Origin: Oryzias latipes
Lineage: Eukaryota; Chordata; Actinopteri; Beloniformes; Adrianichthyidae
NCBI RefSeq assembly: GCF_002234675.1
Contig: NC_019879.2
Span: 5,585,325-5,649,324, forward strand
Length of the DNA: 64,000 bases
Direction: 5' to 3'
Below are positions 1 through 11,947 of the stretch, in pieces. The notes below the pieces were generated by a model. The model was given only the letters and a program-made list of their open reading frames with translations, ran no database searches and was not told where the DNA came from. A program made the position numbers and the translations under genes. Each line of letters starts with the position of its first letter. Position 1 is the first letter of the stretch.

Positions 1-105
1 GCTGCATCTTGATCTATAACCAGAGGGACGGGCTCCAGCACCCACGAGACACTGAGAGGAATGAGGGGGCCCTAAAGTGGAATAAGATGGATAGATGGCT
101 GTAAT
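1..105 (+). mobile_element. 3' end of a tRNA-derived SINE (DANA/mermaid-like)
   Basis: The text reading ggctccagcaccc ... gagaggaat ... gatggatagatgg resembles the 3' end of the fish SINE seen complete at 38611-38928 (ggctccggcagccc ... gaaaggga ... gaagacgat). Only the tail is inside the window. The assignment rests on remembered family text and on similarity to the internal copy, so it is tentative. Confidence 0.4.
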
Positions 106-216
106 GGCTTACATTTACTCAGCTATATTTACTTAAGCAATTTCTATTTTAATTGTACTCTAAGATATTTCACTGTATAATACTTGTAACTTTTCCTCAA
201 ATTATTAATAGATATA

Positions 217-221
<5 letters not shown>

Positions 222-258
<37 letters not shown>
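222..258. repeat. (TA)n microsatellite
   Basis: Uninterrupted TA dinucleotides, about 18 units, just upstream of the putative LTR. Confidence 0.9.
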
Positions 259-264
<6 letters not shown>

Positions 265-323
265 ATAAAATGTGCTTTCTTTATCAATTTGGTTGCATTT
301 AAGGTTTTTGGAATTAGTAAAGC

Positions 324-841
324 TGTCATGGTGCCTCGGCCTGACTCCTCCCCCTCCCAGCTCTGCTCCTGACTCTCAGCTGCAACCTATCTTCTCATCA
401 AGCCTCTGCTCTTCATAAGGAGACCCAGCTCCAGCATTCATCGCCAGTCCGTTAAACCTGATGGTGCTTAGTCACGTTGTGATTCACGTCTGGCTCCCCT
501 AGTCTTGTACCTTGCTAATTGAACCTTGTCTCCTCTGCCTCAGGTTAATCTCAAGCCACGAGAGTCCTGAATCAACACCACCTAGAGCAGCGGCTGTCTC
601 TATCTCCAGGCTGACGCCTTCCTGTCTCAAGATCCACAGTCTCAGCCTCCTCAAGAACTCCAGCCACGCCACTCGTCAAGAGCTCCAGCCTCGCCTCCCT
701 CAAGAGCCTATGCCACGCTCCTCGTCAGTTACACCAGCTACCCTCCACATCTACTGTCACGTCTGCTCACTGCCCTGTCTGGATCAGTAAAATAAATCCT
801 ACTTACCAACCATTCCCTGTTTTTCCTTCTGGGTTCCAGCA
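324..841 (+). repeat. Putative 5' LTR and leader of the Sushi-like Ty3/gypsy element
   Basis: The sequence starts TGTCATGG, the kind of TG start expected of an LTR, is C/T-rich with several ctcaag-type short repeats, and contains a polyadenylation-type aataaat near 790. It directly precedes the gag ORF. No 3' LTR is present in the window, so both LTR limits are inferred. The end is placed at a CA just before the text that leads into gag. Confidence 0.45.
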
Positions 842-866
842 CTTGGGTCCGCTTCGTGTTCTGATC

Positions 867-1883
867 ATGACAGAACGGACTGGCCATCACCCCAACCCAG
901 CTGACCCAGAAGGACTCCGTCTGGCAGTTCACCAGCAGGGCATCATGCTAGGACGTCAAGCCGACACATTGACCCAAATGGCCTCCGCTCAGCAGGATTT
1001 ATTTCGGCGTCTGGATAGCATGACACAGACCCTGTTAGAATTAACTAGACAACAATCCAGCTCCGCAGCTCCAGCCCCACTTCCGTCTCCCACCGACCTG
1101 ACTGCTTCTGTTTCCGCCTCGGCCCCGGAAAACTACAGATTACAGCCTGAGCCATTTCATGGTGATGTAGAGGCATGCGGGGGTTTCTTATTGCAGTGTC
1201 AACTCCTCTTCCAGCAGGCCCCCCGTTTCTACCACTCGGACCACTGCAAAATTACGCTCATTGTCAATGCCCTCAGGAGTAAAGCGCTGCAGTGGGCCCA
1301 AGCCTTCCTGGCGGCCAATCCCATCTCCCACCTCCCCTTCGAAAGATTCATTGGTGAGTTTCGACTCGTTTTTGATCAGCCTAGAAAGCAGGAAGAAGCC
1401 ACCAGACGTTTGCTGAGCCTCAAGCAACACAATCGATCTGTCAGCGACCATGTGATTGATTTCCGGATCCTAGCAGTGGAGGCTGGATGGTCTGACCCGG
1501 CGCTTAGAGGTATTTTTTATCAGTCCTTAAATGAAAACATAAAAGATCATTTGTGCTCACAGCCTGAAGCTTCATCATTTGAAGACCTAGTTTCCGACGC
1601 TTTACGTTCCGACACCCGTCTCAGAGAACGTAATCATGAACGTAACTCGTTACCTTGTAAACAGCCATCCGCTAATCTGTCTCAGTTCCCAGTCCACCTT
1701 GCTGATTTTTCTCCACTCAGACCACGCGAACCCCCAGTGGAGCCTATGCAGGTCGGCCATTCCAAGCTGTCTGCAGAAGAGCGGCAGAAACGTAGAGATG
1801 AGGGGTTGTGTTTCTACTGCGGTAATCACGGCCATCAGGTTTCCCAGTGTCCGCTCCGTTTAAACTCCCGAACCCCCCGCTAG
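867..1883 (+). CDS. Gag-like protein of a Ty3/gypsy (Sushi-type) retrotransposon
   Basis: An open frame from the first in-frame ATG (867) encodes about 338 residues; an upstream TTG at 843 is in frame but is not a likely eukaryotic start. The middle has the helical capsid-like character of gypsy Gag (LQCQLLFQQAP, ALQWAQAFLA, RFIGEFRLVFD), and the C-terminal end carries a CCHC zinc knuckle (CFYCGNHGHQVSQC, spacing C-X2-C-X4-H-X4-C) for nucleic-acid binding. The frame closes at a TAG just after a TTTAAAC heptamer. The protein would assemble the retrotransposon particle. The frame is intact, which points to a fairly young insertion, but the element is truncated downstream and has no integrase or reverse transcriptase here. 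Domestication of a lone gag gene is possible but not shown. Confidence 0.8.
   Translation: MTERTGHHPNPADPEGLRLAVHQQGIMLGRQADTLTQMASAQQDLFRRLDSMTQTLLELTRQQSSSAAPAPLPSPTDLTASVSASAPENYRLQPEPFHGDVEACGGFLLQCQLLFQQAPRFYHSDHCKITLIVNALRSKALQWAQAFLAANPISHLPFERFIGEFRLVFDQPRKQEEATRRLLSLKQHNRSVSDHVIDFRILAVEAGWSDPALRGIFYQSLNENIKDHLCSQPEASSFEDLVSDALRSDTRLRERNHERNSLPCKQPSANLSQFPVHLADFSPLRPREPPVEPMQVGHSKLSAEERQKRRDEGLCFYCGNHGHQVSQCPLRLNSRTPR
1859..1865 (+). promoter_or_regulatory. Putative -1 ribosomal frameshift heptamer (T TTA AAC)
   Basis: In the gag frame the codons CGT TTA AAC overlap the heptamer T TTA AAC, a canonical X XXY YYZ slippery site. A -1 slip moves translation into the frame of the protease ORF and past the gag stop at 1881-1883. 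A GC-rich segment follows in which CCCGC near 1875 can pair with GCGGG near 1896, a possible stimulatory stem. Function is inferred from sequence and frame geometry. Confidence 0.65.
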
Positions 1884-2221
1884 ATGACAGGCCGCGGGCG
1901 GGTAAGTTTGTCGCTCCCACTTCTAAGGATTTTTTTTACATCCCTGTCAAGTTGTGTTTTGGAACCGTTGTTACTGAAACTCATGCTCTGGTTGATTCGG
2001 GGGCCGAACAAAGCCTTATTGATCTTGATCTGGTTAAATCCCTCTTGTTGCCCACGGAACCCTTAGACACTCCCATAAAAGCTGCCGGTTTGGGGGGTCA
2101 ACACCTCTCGTTTATCACCCATCGTACTAAGCCCCTTCAGCTCATTTCGTCTGGTAATCACCACGAGTACATCCAATTTTTTGTTACTCACTCACAGTTT
2201 TGTCATCTTCAAAAACTGTGA
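1866..2221 (+). pseudogene. Truncated pol start with aspartic protease, Ty3/gypsy
   Basis: In the -1 frame relative to gag, the reading continues for about 118 codons and contains HALVDSGAEQSLID, the DSG-type active-site segment of retropepsin-like aspartic proteases, followed by a hydrophobic KAAGLGG stretch. The usual gypsy order Gag-protease-RT-RNase H-integrase stops here: the frame ends at the TGA at 2219-2221 and AT-rich unrelated DNA follows, so RT and integrase are missing. The element is therefore a non-autonomous remnant. No complete protein was assembled from the two frames. Confidence 0.75.
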
Positions 2222-2771
2222 CCCTAGCTTCAGAAATCTGAAAAAACTAGGAACCAGAAGATTTTATTACAAAACATTAAATATAAAACGCTATTGTAGT
2301 TTTAAATTGTATTTATATTTGTAATCTGTCTTTTACCTGCTGCCTGTGGCTAAAATCTGGCATTTTTACTTTCCCTTTTTTTTTTTACATGTTTTCAAGT
2401 TTAAGTGAGCATTTGGTATAAAAGACAACGACGAACAAAGATAAGAGGGGAAAAGAACAATTGACAACCTCCACAAAACACGACACTTGTTAAAGATGAA
2501 AGGAAAAAAATAGAAAAAAGAAAAGAGCTTGCTAGATTTACATTTGTTTAATGTTCATTAAGATGTCTCTTTAAAAAAATATATTAAAAACTGCTACTGA
2601 GTAAATGATTAGTTCTTAATTTTTTTTTTACTTTTCCTTGAGTTATCATTTGACTGGCTACAATGTTTTTGTCACTTAGTAGTGTGATTCTGAAGCAACA
2701 GGTTTCATAGGACAAGGATTTTTGGCTGATACTGAAGGAAAAGGAAGTCAGCTGTTTATCCTGGAATTCCA

Positions 2772-2803
2772 TTTTACTGTTAACTGAAAAGTTAACAGTA
2801 AAA
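2772..2803. repeat. Perfect hairpin, 14-bp arms, 4-nt loop
   Basis: TTTTACTGTTAACT, loop GAAA, then AGTTAACAGTAAAA. Half of the arm is repeated again immediately downstream (CTGTTAACTGAAAG), so the site looks like a small inverted plus direct duplication. Confidence 0.8.
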
Positions 2804-4080
2804 CTGTTAACTGAAAGTCTCTGGGATGGAAGGAGGCATGATGTCCTGTGATTTTTGTCAGTAACTATACCTAAATGAGCTCAAACTTTTATCTTGTTAA
2901 TTTTGAAATCAGAGCTCTTGTCTCTGTCCTGTTTTAGTTTTTACAAGTTTCAAGTTAATAGAGAAAAAAGTGGTTTTTGCTGTATGTTTGAACTTTTTTA
3001 ACCATGTTGGCAAGTACAGAATGTTCATCCTCTTTTGTAGCTTGATTTTATACAAATAGAAGATCTGAAGTGACACACTATTTTATTATTCTTTTTATCA
3101 GGAAGCCACTTTCAACATTTCACAATAAGCATCTTTTCAAATTAAAATTCATGAGGTCAATACATTTTGTTGAGAAGTCGTTACTTAAATAAATTTAAAA
3201 AAAGTCAAAATCTTGTATTTTTGAAGTAACATCCTTTTCTTTTGGCCCTTTTTTTTTCATTCTTTTGAGACTTGATTTTTCCGGAAGCTCACATTTAAAA
3301 GTGAACTGAAGACTCTTCCTTCTCCGAGGAAACCGTCAAAAACCTGACGCAGCAGTCGTGAAGAACGGACATGTGGCGTCGTCTGAGAGGACAACAGAAG
3401 GAAAGGAGGGAAAACATGCTGATACAACCGTTGTGAAGGAATCAAAGTGCTGCTTTCTGATGCTTTGTGGATACAGAAATAAAGAAAAGCGTTTCACAAG
3501 CTGACTGTCATACCTTCCCTTTGACTGATTCTCATGGCAGGTTTTTCTACCCCCTGGGTTTGGTGCTGTCTCTAAAGCTTTTGAAACAGCTTTTAGTTTG
3601 GCATTTGATTCCTTGCTCTCTTCTCCTTCTGACGCGTCTGGGCTTTTTTTTTCTTCTTCTTCTCCTTTTCTTCTCTTTCATGCAGAGCACCTTGGCTGCT
3701 TAAAGCGAATGTTGGGAAGGCTACGCAGTTATTCAACGTGAAGGCAGATGACATGGAGACAGAGAGGAAAGAGGGGGACGGAGATGATGAAAGACGAGGG
3801 GAAAGAAGGACAGGGTGTGGGGGGGGGGAGAGAAGACGAAGTTTGGAATGAATATAGAGAAGAAATGAATGGAGAAAACAAAAAAACTGAAAGGAGAGCA
3901 AACAGAAAAGCATAGAAAGAAGTAGATGAAAAGGGAGGAGTAGACTGGAAAGAGGAGAGAGGACAGGAGGAGGATGAGAAACCAGTCGTTCTTTACCCAG
4001 GGGGGAGGCGCAGCGGGGGGTGGAGGAGAGAGAAGGGGGGGAATGGGCTCCTCATCCCAACTGAGCCTCCTCCTTCAAGG

Positions 4081-4330
4081 TCAGACACACACACATACAC
4101 ACACATGAGCAGTTTTGGCAGACGTGCTACACACAGACACACACACAAGCACACAAGCACACATGCAGTCAGGCTCAAGTAGAAAAGACGCCTTCTGCCT
4201 GCTTTCTTCTCTCTGACTCTGTGTACCGAGCAGCCAAGTCTCAGTCAACCATCTGGAGATTAAAAACAGTCCTCCCATACACACACACACACACACACAC
4301 ACTGTGTGTGTGTGTTTATGATAATAAACC
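4081..4330. repeat. (CA)n/(TG)n microsatellite cluster
   Basis: Interrupted CA tracts at about 4085-4160 and a CA tract turning into TG at about 4279-4316 (acacac..ctgtgtgtg), which makes a small inverted repeat. Confidence 0.85.
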
Positions 4331-7300
4331 AAATGCCTCTATTGATTCTTTCTCTTTCTCGCCCTGCGTCTGCATGTAAAATCGGTTTTCATCGTTTCTG
4401 CACAGAGAATGCTTCTTCAAAACATTCCCTTCCTTTTATTGACAGAATTTTCCAATTCCTTAATCCTAATCCCAACACCTTCCAATTTTCCTGCAACAAA
4501 ACTCAACAAAATGACAGGACTTTGACTTAAAAAAAAAACAAAAAACTTGTTATTATGAAATTACACACAAATAAAACCCACAGAACTCCTAACTTGTCAG
4601 GTTTCTCAGAGAAAGTGCTGGAGAAAGTGTTGGTGAAGCAGCCAGCGGGTGGTGGTGGGAGGGTGAGGGTTTGAACGCAGAGAAAATTGAAAAACAGGAA
4701 CGGTTTTCAGAGCAGCACACAAACACAGAGCCATTTCCTGTGGAAAACGTCAAACGTGGACATGTTGGTGAAGATTAGATCAACTGTTTTACACTTGAAT
4801 TAGCACCCCGCTGCTATCTGACAGCACAGCCTTCACTTTTGCAAAACAGCAGTCGCTAAAACGTGCGTTCATTGGAGATATTTCTGTTTGCTTTTTTTTT
4901 CTATTCATCACGGATTACATAATCATAAATAATAAAAATGTAATGGGATTTACATTTCAATAAAACCTCATTTAAGACCATCTACACTACAAAACAGACC
5001 TGGTAGAAATAAGTAAAAAAAATCTTACCTCATTGGCAGTATCTTTTTTAAATAAGACAAAAAGAACATTTGTGGGGTCAGAACATTTGTTTTAAAAATA
5101 ATTTATATTTTAACAATAACATTCTAGCTACTAGGACATGTTTTCTTAAACTAAGATTATGCTGCTTTTGAAAAACTTTCTTGGTAAGACTATTTTTCTT
5201 GCAAGACATTAAAAAGAAATCTTGAAACAGGAGTCTTCGTACTTTCTTAGGAATCCGTTTTTGCAGTGTAATAGGTAAAAGAGGAATTAAGAACAACAAA
5301 AAAGCTAGCAAGTGAAAAAACAACAATGCAGAACAATTAATGTTGAAGAAATAAATCTTACAAGGCTTTTACAATCGAAAATTGTTAAACTTAATTTGTA
5401 AAACAAACATGAAGGGAAAAAATCACACAAAAAAATATTACTGTATACTAAAAAGGTGGTAAAAAATACTTGTTATGCTAGATTTTATGCAGATTATGCA
5501 GAGATTTAGAACGCAGCAAATTGCTGATTTAGGAGAAAAGTACAATTGAAACATTAGTTTTAAAGTTTAAATATCCTTAGATTGATGCCTATTCACAATA
5601 AAATCAAACCGTTGAATTTTTTTAAATTTTTTTCTGTATTTTTGCTTTGACTCCTGTAGCCCCCTCCCCAAACACAGAGATGCACTTCAGATTTAATTCT
5701 CACCTACATTCTGTGTTGATTTCTTTTCAACACATCATTGATTTCCCCCCCCCCTTTCATTATCCTCATAACATGACCAAGTGGTCCTGCTGCTGGCATT
5801 TGAAATAATCCCACCAATAAAGCAGCAATATGTTGTTGTATCGCTTGGACAGCTTGTTGTTGGCACTTGCCCAGCAAATAAAGTGAAGGATTGATCCCTT
5901 TCTTTCCCAAATCTTATTGCTCCCAACCCACAAATCCAAACAAAGGCAACAACTGCAGCATAATTCCTCCACCGTTCTCAACCATGCAGTGTGCCTGTGA
6001 AACCCAGTGGGGCGGCTGGACACCTTTCTGGAGGTGTTGGTGTTTGCACTCTTGCCTCACAGCGAGACGACTTGCTTGCTTCTTCTGCATGTCCTCCTTT
6101 TACCTCTACAGTTATTGAATGTATGATTGTTTTTTCCCCCATTTGTTTCTTCGAAAAACATGCATTTGTGATTGTCTCCATGATGGACCGGTTGCTCGAA
6201 CAATTCTTCAGCAAATAAAATTAAAAGCCATCAGGGTTGAAACCTTTAATGGCTGAGACTCTCTTCCTGCTGCTTCCAGAAAATATTCCCTCCTCTTTGG
6301 GATGAAGTGCCCCCCCCCCCCCCCCCACCTCCCTTTCTACCTCTTTTCTTTTTTCTTTTTTGGTATAACTGAGTGCAAATTTATAGGCAGTCATTACCAA
6401 AGCAGGGTCAATTCCCCAAACAATGTGCCTGGTAGCGCCATAAAAAAAGGGTCCGTTTTTATGGCATGTTGCAGTAAAATGCTATTAAACAGATAAAACA
6501 CTAGCAACGAGTATCAAGAGGATTATAAAAGGAATTGCCTTGATAAACTCCACGTATCTGCATGATGGCACACCGGCAGCTCTTGTCTCCATCGCTGTGT
6601 TGGAGGAGGGGAGGCTGAGCACGTGGCGAGCAAGTTTCCACGGCTCTACAGCAGCACCATGTGGAAAAGGTCCAAGAGGCAGTTTGCCTGTATGTGATGA
6701 GCTTATGCTTTAGACAAAAGTCACCTTTTTCATGAGGTTATTCTTTCTTTACACTTCTCTTTCTCAAATGTGGCATCTCAGATTCTTGTTTTTATGTCAC
6801 AAAATGACAAAATCCTTTTAGTCCAACTGACACAATGACACAACCCTGAAAAAGATGGGTGAAATTCGTTATACTTAGCTTCGTAATTCCGCAACATAAT
6901 GAATTTATCAGCATCCAGAGGTACTTTAAATACAAATTTACTTAATAGGTTTTTTCAAATAAATTCTTTATGATTGTTTTGGAGTCGGAGAACTCATAAC
7001 CCTAATGCTTCACATTTGATACAAAAATATACACCTACTCTGTGTTATTACATACTGGTATATCATCAGTTCTTCAACACCTTTAACAAATTTCTGTTCT
7101 AATTTTGGTGAATATTTATTTTGCAAATTGGTCAAATGTTTCTGTTTTCTTCTCCACATGGTGTCAGTCGGTCGTCTGGACAAACACAGTCTTATGTTTC
7201 CATCTTGTGGTTACAGGGAAAACAGCTGCGACAACATAAGCCCTCTGTGAGGGGACAATTTTTGCATTTTTATTAAATTAGAGCAATCAACCTTGCAGAT

Positions 7301-8596
7301 CACAATTGCTCACTTGTTAGGATGACAGGTGTACGGATATGTGGCTAATTTCTTATAACCTTCCTTCAATAAAAATTGTGTTTTTTGGTGTTTATAACAT
7401 GTTCTTGTGGGATTTTTTATGATGTAGAACATATATTAAGAAAATTCCGCCTGAAACGGCATTTCTGAGTATTTCTTTATTCAAATTGTTGTGACTCAGG
7501 AGCAGACAAAAAACTGCAGTTTGAAAAAGCTTGTAGCATTGACGTGGTACTACAGTCAGCAGGCCACAGGCTCCGGCATAATCAAATTTAAAATGGCACT
7601 GTTAATGCCTTTACAATAGATCATAAGATTATTGGAGTGGGACTTTAAGTAGGCGCTTAATTAAAAAACAATAACAAACTGGTTTCTTTCTGTTTCATTG
7701 CAATAAGATGCAGTCAAAACTCCTTTATGTGCAGGGAGCCTTCAGCTGCAGTGTATGTCACAACAGGCAGAACAGCAGCAGCCACAGCCACAGGTGAGCT
7801 GAGGGCAACTGGAGCATCTAGAGCCAGAGGCTGAGTGATTTCCTGCTGGAAGGTCGTGCACCACAGTGCAGAGAGGGTGTGACCTGCACGGATGGAGGAG
7901 GACGGTGACATTCTGGACTCCCACCAAGAGCACCTGAGAGGGTGAGATGCCCCTGCCCTGCAAAGCGCAGATCATAGACCGTCACCTACCTCATCCCCAA
8001 ACCCGATCGCATCCAAGCTCCCCTAAAGGAAAACTGCTGAGAAAATTCTCACTAATTGTTTTCGCATTCTTTCTACAGCTGTATACACAATAGAAATAAA
8101 GCTATAAAAAATCTCAAAAATCAGTTAAAATGGACTAATAGAAAACAAAGATAAACGTAAATGTGCTTTATTTATTTTTAGCAAAGCTATTCTATTAATT
8201 TAAACTAAAATAATAGGATAATTGAAGAATTACAAGTAATTTAAAAAAGACCCATTTTTTATAATGTTAGTTGAAATTTTACTGCAGATTTCCTCTCAAA
8301 ATATTTTTATATTTCTCCTGTTACATTGCTTTGTTTTTGCCAACGCTGGAGATTAAGACAAATATTTATTTCTGTTTAAAACAGATAATGAAAGCTGATC
8401 TCCTATATTTGGACACAGTGAGATGCTGAGTGTGAGTGTGGCTCAGACTATGGATCAGAACTGTTGTATGTAGAACCCGATCAAGGAACGTGAAACCGTC
8501 GTCATCAAGAGCCGGAAGGAATAGGCAGGGTTAGGGTTAGGTGTTTTATTTGTGTCTTGTAAAGTGTGTTCTATTAATGCATTTGCATTATCAGCT

Positions 8597-8672
8597 CAGT
8601 GGCTTAGCGGTAGAGTGTCTGCTCCGAGACGCGTGGGTTTAATTCTGTGGTTGGGTCGTTGCAAGTCTCCAA
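8597..8672 (+). mobile_element. tRNA-like head of a degenerate SINE
   Basis: The text gcggtagagtgtctgc resembles a pol III A box, and gggtttaattctg lies where a B box would be, but it deviates from GGTTCGANTCC. No cloverleaf is convincing, so this is not called a tRNA gene. Confidence 0.3.
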
Positions 8673-8714
8673 AAAAAATGTTTAATAAATAAGTAAGTGC
8701 AACCCATCAAAATA

Positions 8715-9317
8715 AACTTAACGGTCCCTTTATTAGGCACACCTGTCCAACAGCTCATTCACGCAAATTTTTAAGGAGAATGTCCAGACTGGTGCCAGCT
8801 GATAGAAAGGTAAGAGAAACTCAAATGACCACTGGTTACAACTGAGGTATGTGTGTGAATGTGACTGTGTCTTTGGGTCTTTGGGGAAGGTGAAAAAGCA
8901 CTACGCAAATAAATGCCTTTTACCATTTAGCAAGAGCATCTCTGAACGCACAACACGTCCAAGATTGAGGCAAATGGGCTACAGCAGCAGAAGACCACAC
9001 CGGGTGTCACTCCTGTAAGTTAGGAACAGGAAAACTAAGGTTACAATTTACACAGACTAACCAAAACTGGACAATAGACGATTGGAAAATTCAATAGACG
9101 ATTGCTTGGTCTGATGAGTCTCCATTTCTGCTGCAACATTCGCATGGTAGGGTCAGAATTTGCCGTCAACAACATGAAAGCATGGATCCATCCTGCCTTG
9201 TAGTACCTATTACCTTGTAGAATCTATGCCACCAAGGTTTAAGGCAGTTCTGAAGGCAAAAATGGGATCCAACTTAATACTAGCATGGTGTAGCTAACAT
9301 AGTGGCCGATGAGTGTA
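8715..9317 (+). mobile_element. Decayed, internally deleted Tc1-like transposon
   Basis: The left end (tttattaggcacacct) and right end (agtggccgatgagtgta) match the general form of fish Tc1-like termini. Inside, one frame near 9110-9190 still reads SDESPFLLQHSHGRVRI, matching the segment around the second catalytic Asp of Tc1 transposases, followed by QQHESMDPSC. Large parts of the transposase are deleted and no full ORF remains, so the copy is inactive. A SINE tail interrupts it at 8851-8928. Confidence 0.75.
8851..8928 (+). mobile_element. 5'-truncated SINE tail inserted in the Tc1 remnant
   Basis: The segment gtgtgtgaatgtgactg ... aaaaagcactacgcaaat ... ccttttaccattta is the 3' part of the tRNA-derived SINE family also present at 20467-20715 (gtgaatgggtctgtgactg ... 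gccatttacca). On either side the Tc1 text is continuous (gaggtat / gcaagagcatctctg). Confidence 0.65.
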
Positions 9318-11930
9318 AAAATTCTATTTTTTATGAAAAAAATCAATAGGGCAACTATTTTTGCTATTAGGATGAGAAACTGAGGAATTTCCAGTCCAGC
9401 TTGCGAATATAATCTTTCTAATATTTTTGGGGTCTGACAAAAGACCATGAAAATATTTTCTGCTTAACCCTGACACTGATTGTCAAAAACTCAACAAATG
9501 AATAGATTTTTGCTTCTGAACATCTGCAGTTGGATGTTTATCCTGTGGTTTGTTGGCTCCAATACTGGGTTTTAGGGCGTTATGTTTGAGAAATTTGGAA
9601 GCTTTCTCTGATTCCCTTTTCATTTTGATGTTATGAAACATTTTTCTTGCTTTAGAATTTTGACAAAAAATAGAGGTTTTAGTTGAGCTCTAGGTCAACA
9701 ACAGAGCAGCATCCCAAATTCTACAGGAGTCCAAAACTGAGCCCACCAAAACTGTTGTCTCAGAGTCCAACTCCCACTTCAACATTAATTCAAGCTTTTA
9801 TTTTCTCTAATGGTTTAGTTATTTCCAGTACCTTGATCCATTTTTGATTATGTTTTCCAAAGACTAACCAAGGAGAAACACATTGAGTGACTGACCAAAG
9901 ACTGAAGGCTTCCAGCAGTTTCAGTAATCCATGATCTGGGGATGGAGCTTAAACCAGCCTCTTCAGGTGGATTGCATCCATCATATTTTACAAAACTTCA
10001 TATATAGATGTAATATATAAAGATGTAAGGTTTTCATTGACTTAGTGATGTTTCTTGATTAATCAAAAACAACACAAAGCACATGAAAGATTGGTATTTC
10101 GTTTGTTGAAGAAATGTGCTTCTTTCCTTGCCTTGACATCTCACATTTCACACAAATTTTTAAATACAACTCTTGTAAACAATGTGTCCCACAGTCCTGG
10201 TCTTCTGCTCTGACTTCTGACAGGTTGTAACTGCTGTACTTGCCTTGCTGGGGCAGCTGGGGTTTAACATTGCAGCCTTGCACCCTAGGAGTGGGCCGTG
10301 TTGCTGTCCCGATCTGGGTGGGCGCTTTGGCGATGTTCCTCTCCCTAAAAGTAAGTAAAGTACAAGTACATTTTTATTTGCGTAGCATCTTTCTGGCAGG
10401 CCGGTAGAAAAACAGCCAGCTGATATTGTAGTTTAGGGTCGAATAGGAATAATAATATTCAGGACTTGTCTTTTATTAACATACTCTTTAGCAGTCGCTT
10501 TACATTCGAAGGCTGAGGCTACATGCTAACTACTAGCCGATCATTTATCCTGTTATTCACGTCATAGATTTACAGCAGATCCCTTCACATTTATGTCTGT
10601 GTGTGTCTCTTTATGTTGCATTGAAGACACGGAGGATCTTTAGAGATCAGATTTATTTATTTTAAAAAGCACAAAAGCATCGGTAATCACGTTCATTAAC
10701 ATCCTGGTACGCCTTCCGTCCATCTTGCTGCAAAAGACGCTTTCTGCCGCTACTTCCGTGTCTCTGTGAACATTCACCTAAAATGCATTTCGACCAGCCA
10801 ATCATTAGTCTTGTTGTTACACCTCAATTATAGGGACACGGTGATTGGACTCTATGGGAGGGGGGGCGCCTGGGGAGGGTCTCGCCCAGGGAGTAATTCA
10901 GGGTACAACCGCCTCTGAATGAAAAATACTATTTCAAAACATGGTATTAACTGGCTTTGCCCTGAACGTCCACCGTAAGACCAGCCTGTTTCTTTCCTCC
11001 ATCTGTTCTGATTCTTTTTCTTTCTTCTCGTCTTTCTCTCCATCCTCACAGCTGTATGAAATAAACTTGGTGTTAGGAGGATTTAAAAAGAATACAGTGC
11101 CTAAATTATATGTAAAAATAGAAAATAGTTTTTATTGTAAATGACATTTTTGGTGGTGGGATAGAATAGATTTCTTTATTGTTGTCAAACAATAAAGTTC
11201 AGCTAAAATCCAAGGTGTTGTTCAGCCAAAGTGATATTAAAACCAATAAGCTGTAAACTAAGTAGTGACTCAAAAAAAAAGAATTCATTAAAAATTTAAC
11301 AATAAAAAAAGAAAAAAAAAACACCATTTAACCCACCATCACACATATTTGTCCCTTCTTCTTCAAATAGGAGCAGCTTTTATAATTATTTACAGCTGTT
11401 ACAGTCATAGGATAAAAACCTTTTCAGTGTTTTGGTACATCTAGTTAAAGAAATGATTCATGTCTAAAGAAATTTCTCTGGATATGTAGGCTATTTGATA
11501 TGCATGCATGTCTGTCCATTTGCATTCTTTTTATTCTTTTAATTTTTGATTGTATTTATTTATTTTTATTTTCATTTAATTAATGAACTAATATCCAATC
11601 TATGTTCAATATATCTATCTATATTTAAATGTCTTTTTTTTTTTTGAAGTTTTTATTACATCATGATCAGTGATGTCATCATTAATCATGTCACCATATC
11701 ATCTGACATCATCATCTGACATAATACTCTAACACTATGATGTCATCAGTGATGTAATTTTTGCTCATATTACCAAATCAGATTTTTCCATTTATAGACC
11801 TTCGAAAGTCAGGAAAAACAATCCTAACTTAGCAGTTAAGTGAACCTTTCACCAATAGAGACCCAAGTTTCGCACAGTGAATTTTTACGGGTTCTTTCTG
11901 AGTTATTAAAGCCAAAAGGGTTAAGACATT
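9318..11930. other. Intergenic DNA, no recognisable gene
   Basis: AT-rich DNA with short degenerate repeat pieces, such as a cttaaaagtaagtaaag-like fragment near 10350 and gtcaaacaataaag near 11190. A GC-richer patch at about 10690-10920 has CCAAT-like motifs but no open frame beside it. I see no exon that would join the ORF at 11948. Confidence 0.5.
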
Positions 11931-11947
11931 AATTAAAAGAAAAAAAG

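Larger units (their letters stand above)
2222..8590. other. AT-rich intergenic DNA without recognisable genes
   Basis: No reading frame here resembles a known protein, and the short open frames are low-complexity or microsatellite derived. Contents seen: a hairpin at 2772-2803, a purine-rich tract around 3720-4070, (CA)n around 4080-4160 and 4279-4312, a C homopolymer at about 6310-6327, and a coding-like but unassigned GC-richer patch at about 7700-8000 (see rejected items). Confidence 0.6.

Noticed and set aside
843..866. Start of gag at 843
   Set aside because: That codon is TTG; the first ATG in frame is 867.
5704..6218. Cluster of overlapping short open frames on both strands
   Set aside because: None exceeds 85 codons or resembles a known protein.
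7700..8000. Possible coding remnant on the reverse strand
   Set aside because: GC-richer with two short open frames, but no family match and no convincing splice sites; left unassigned.
8597..8672. tRNA gene
   Set aside because: A/B-box-like text but no cloverleaf; better explained as a SINE head.
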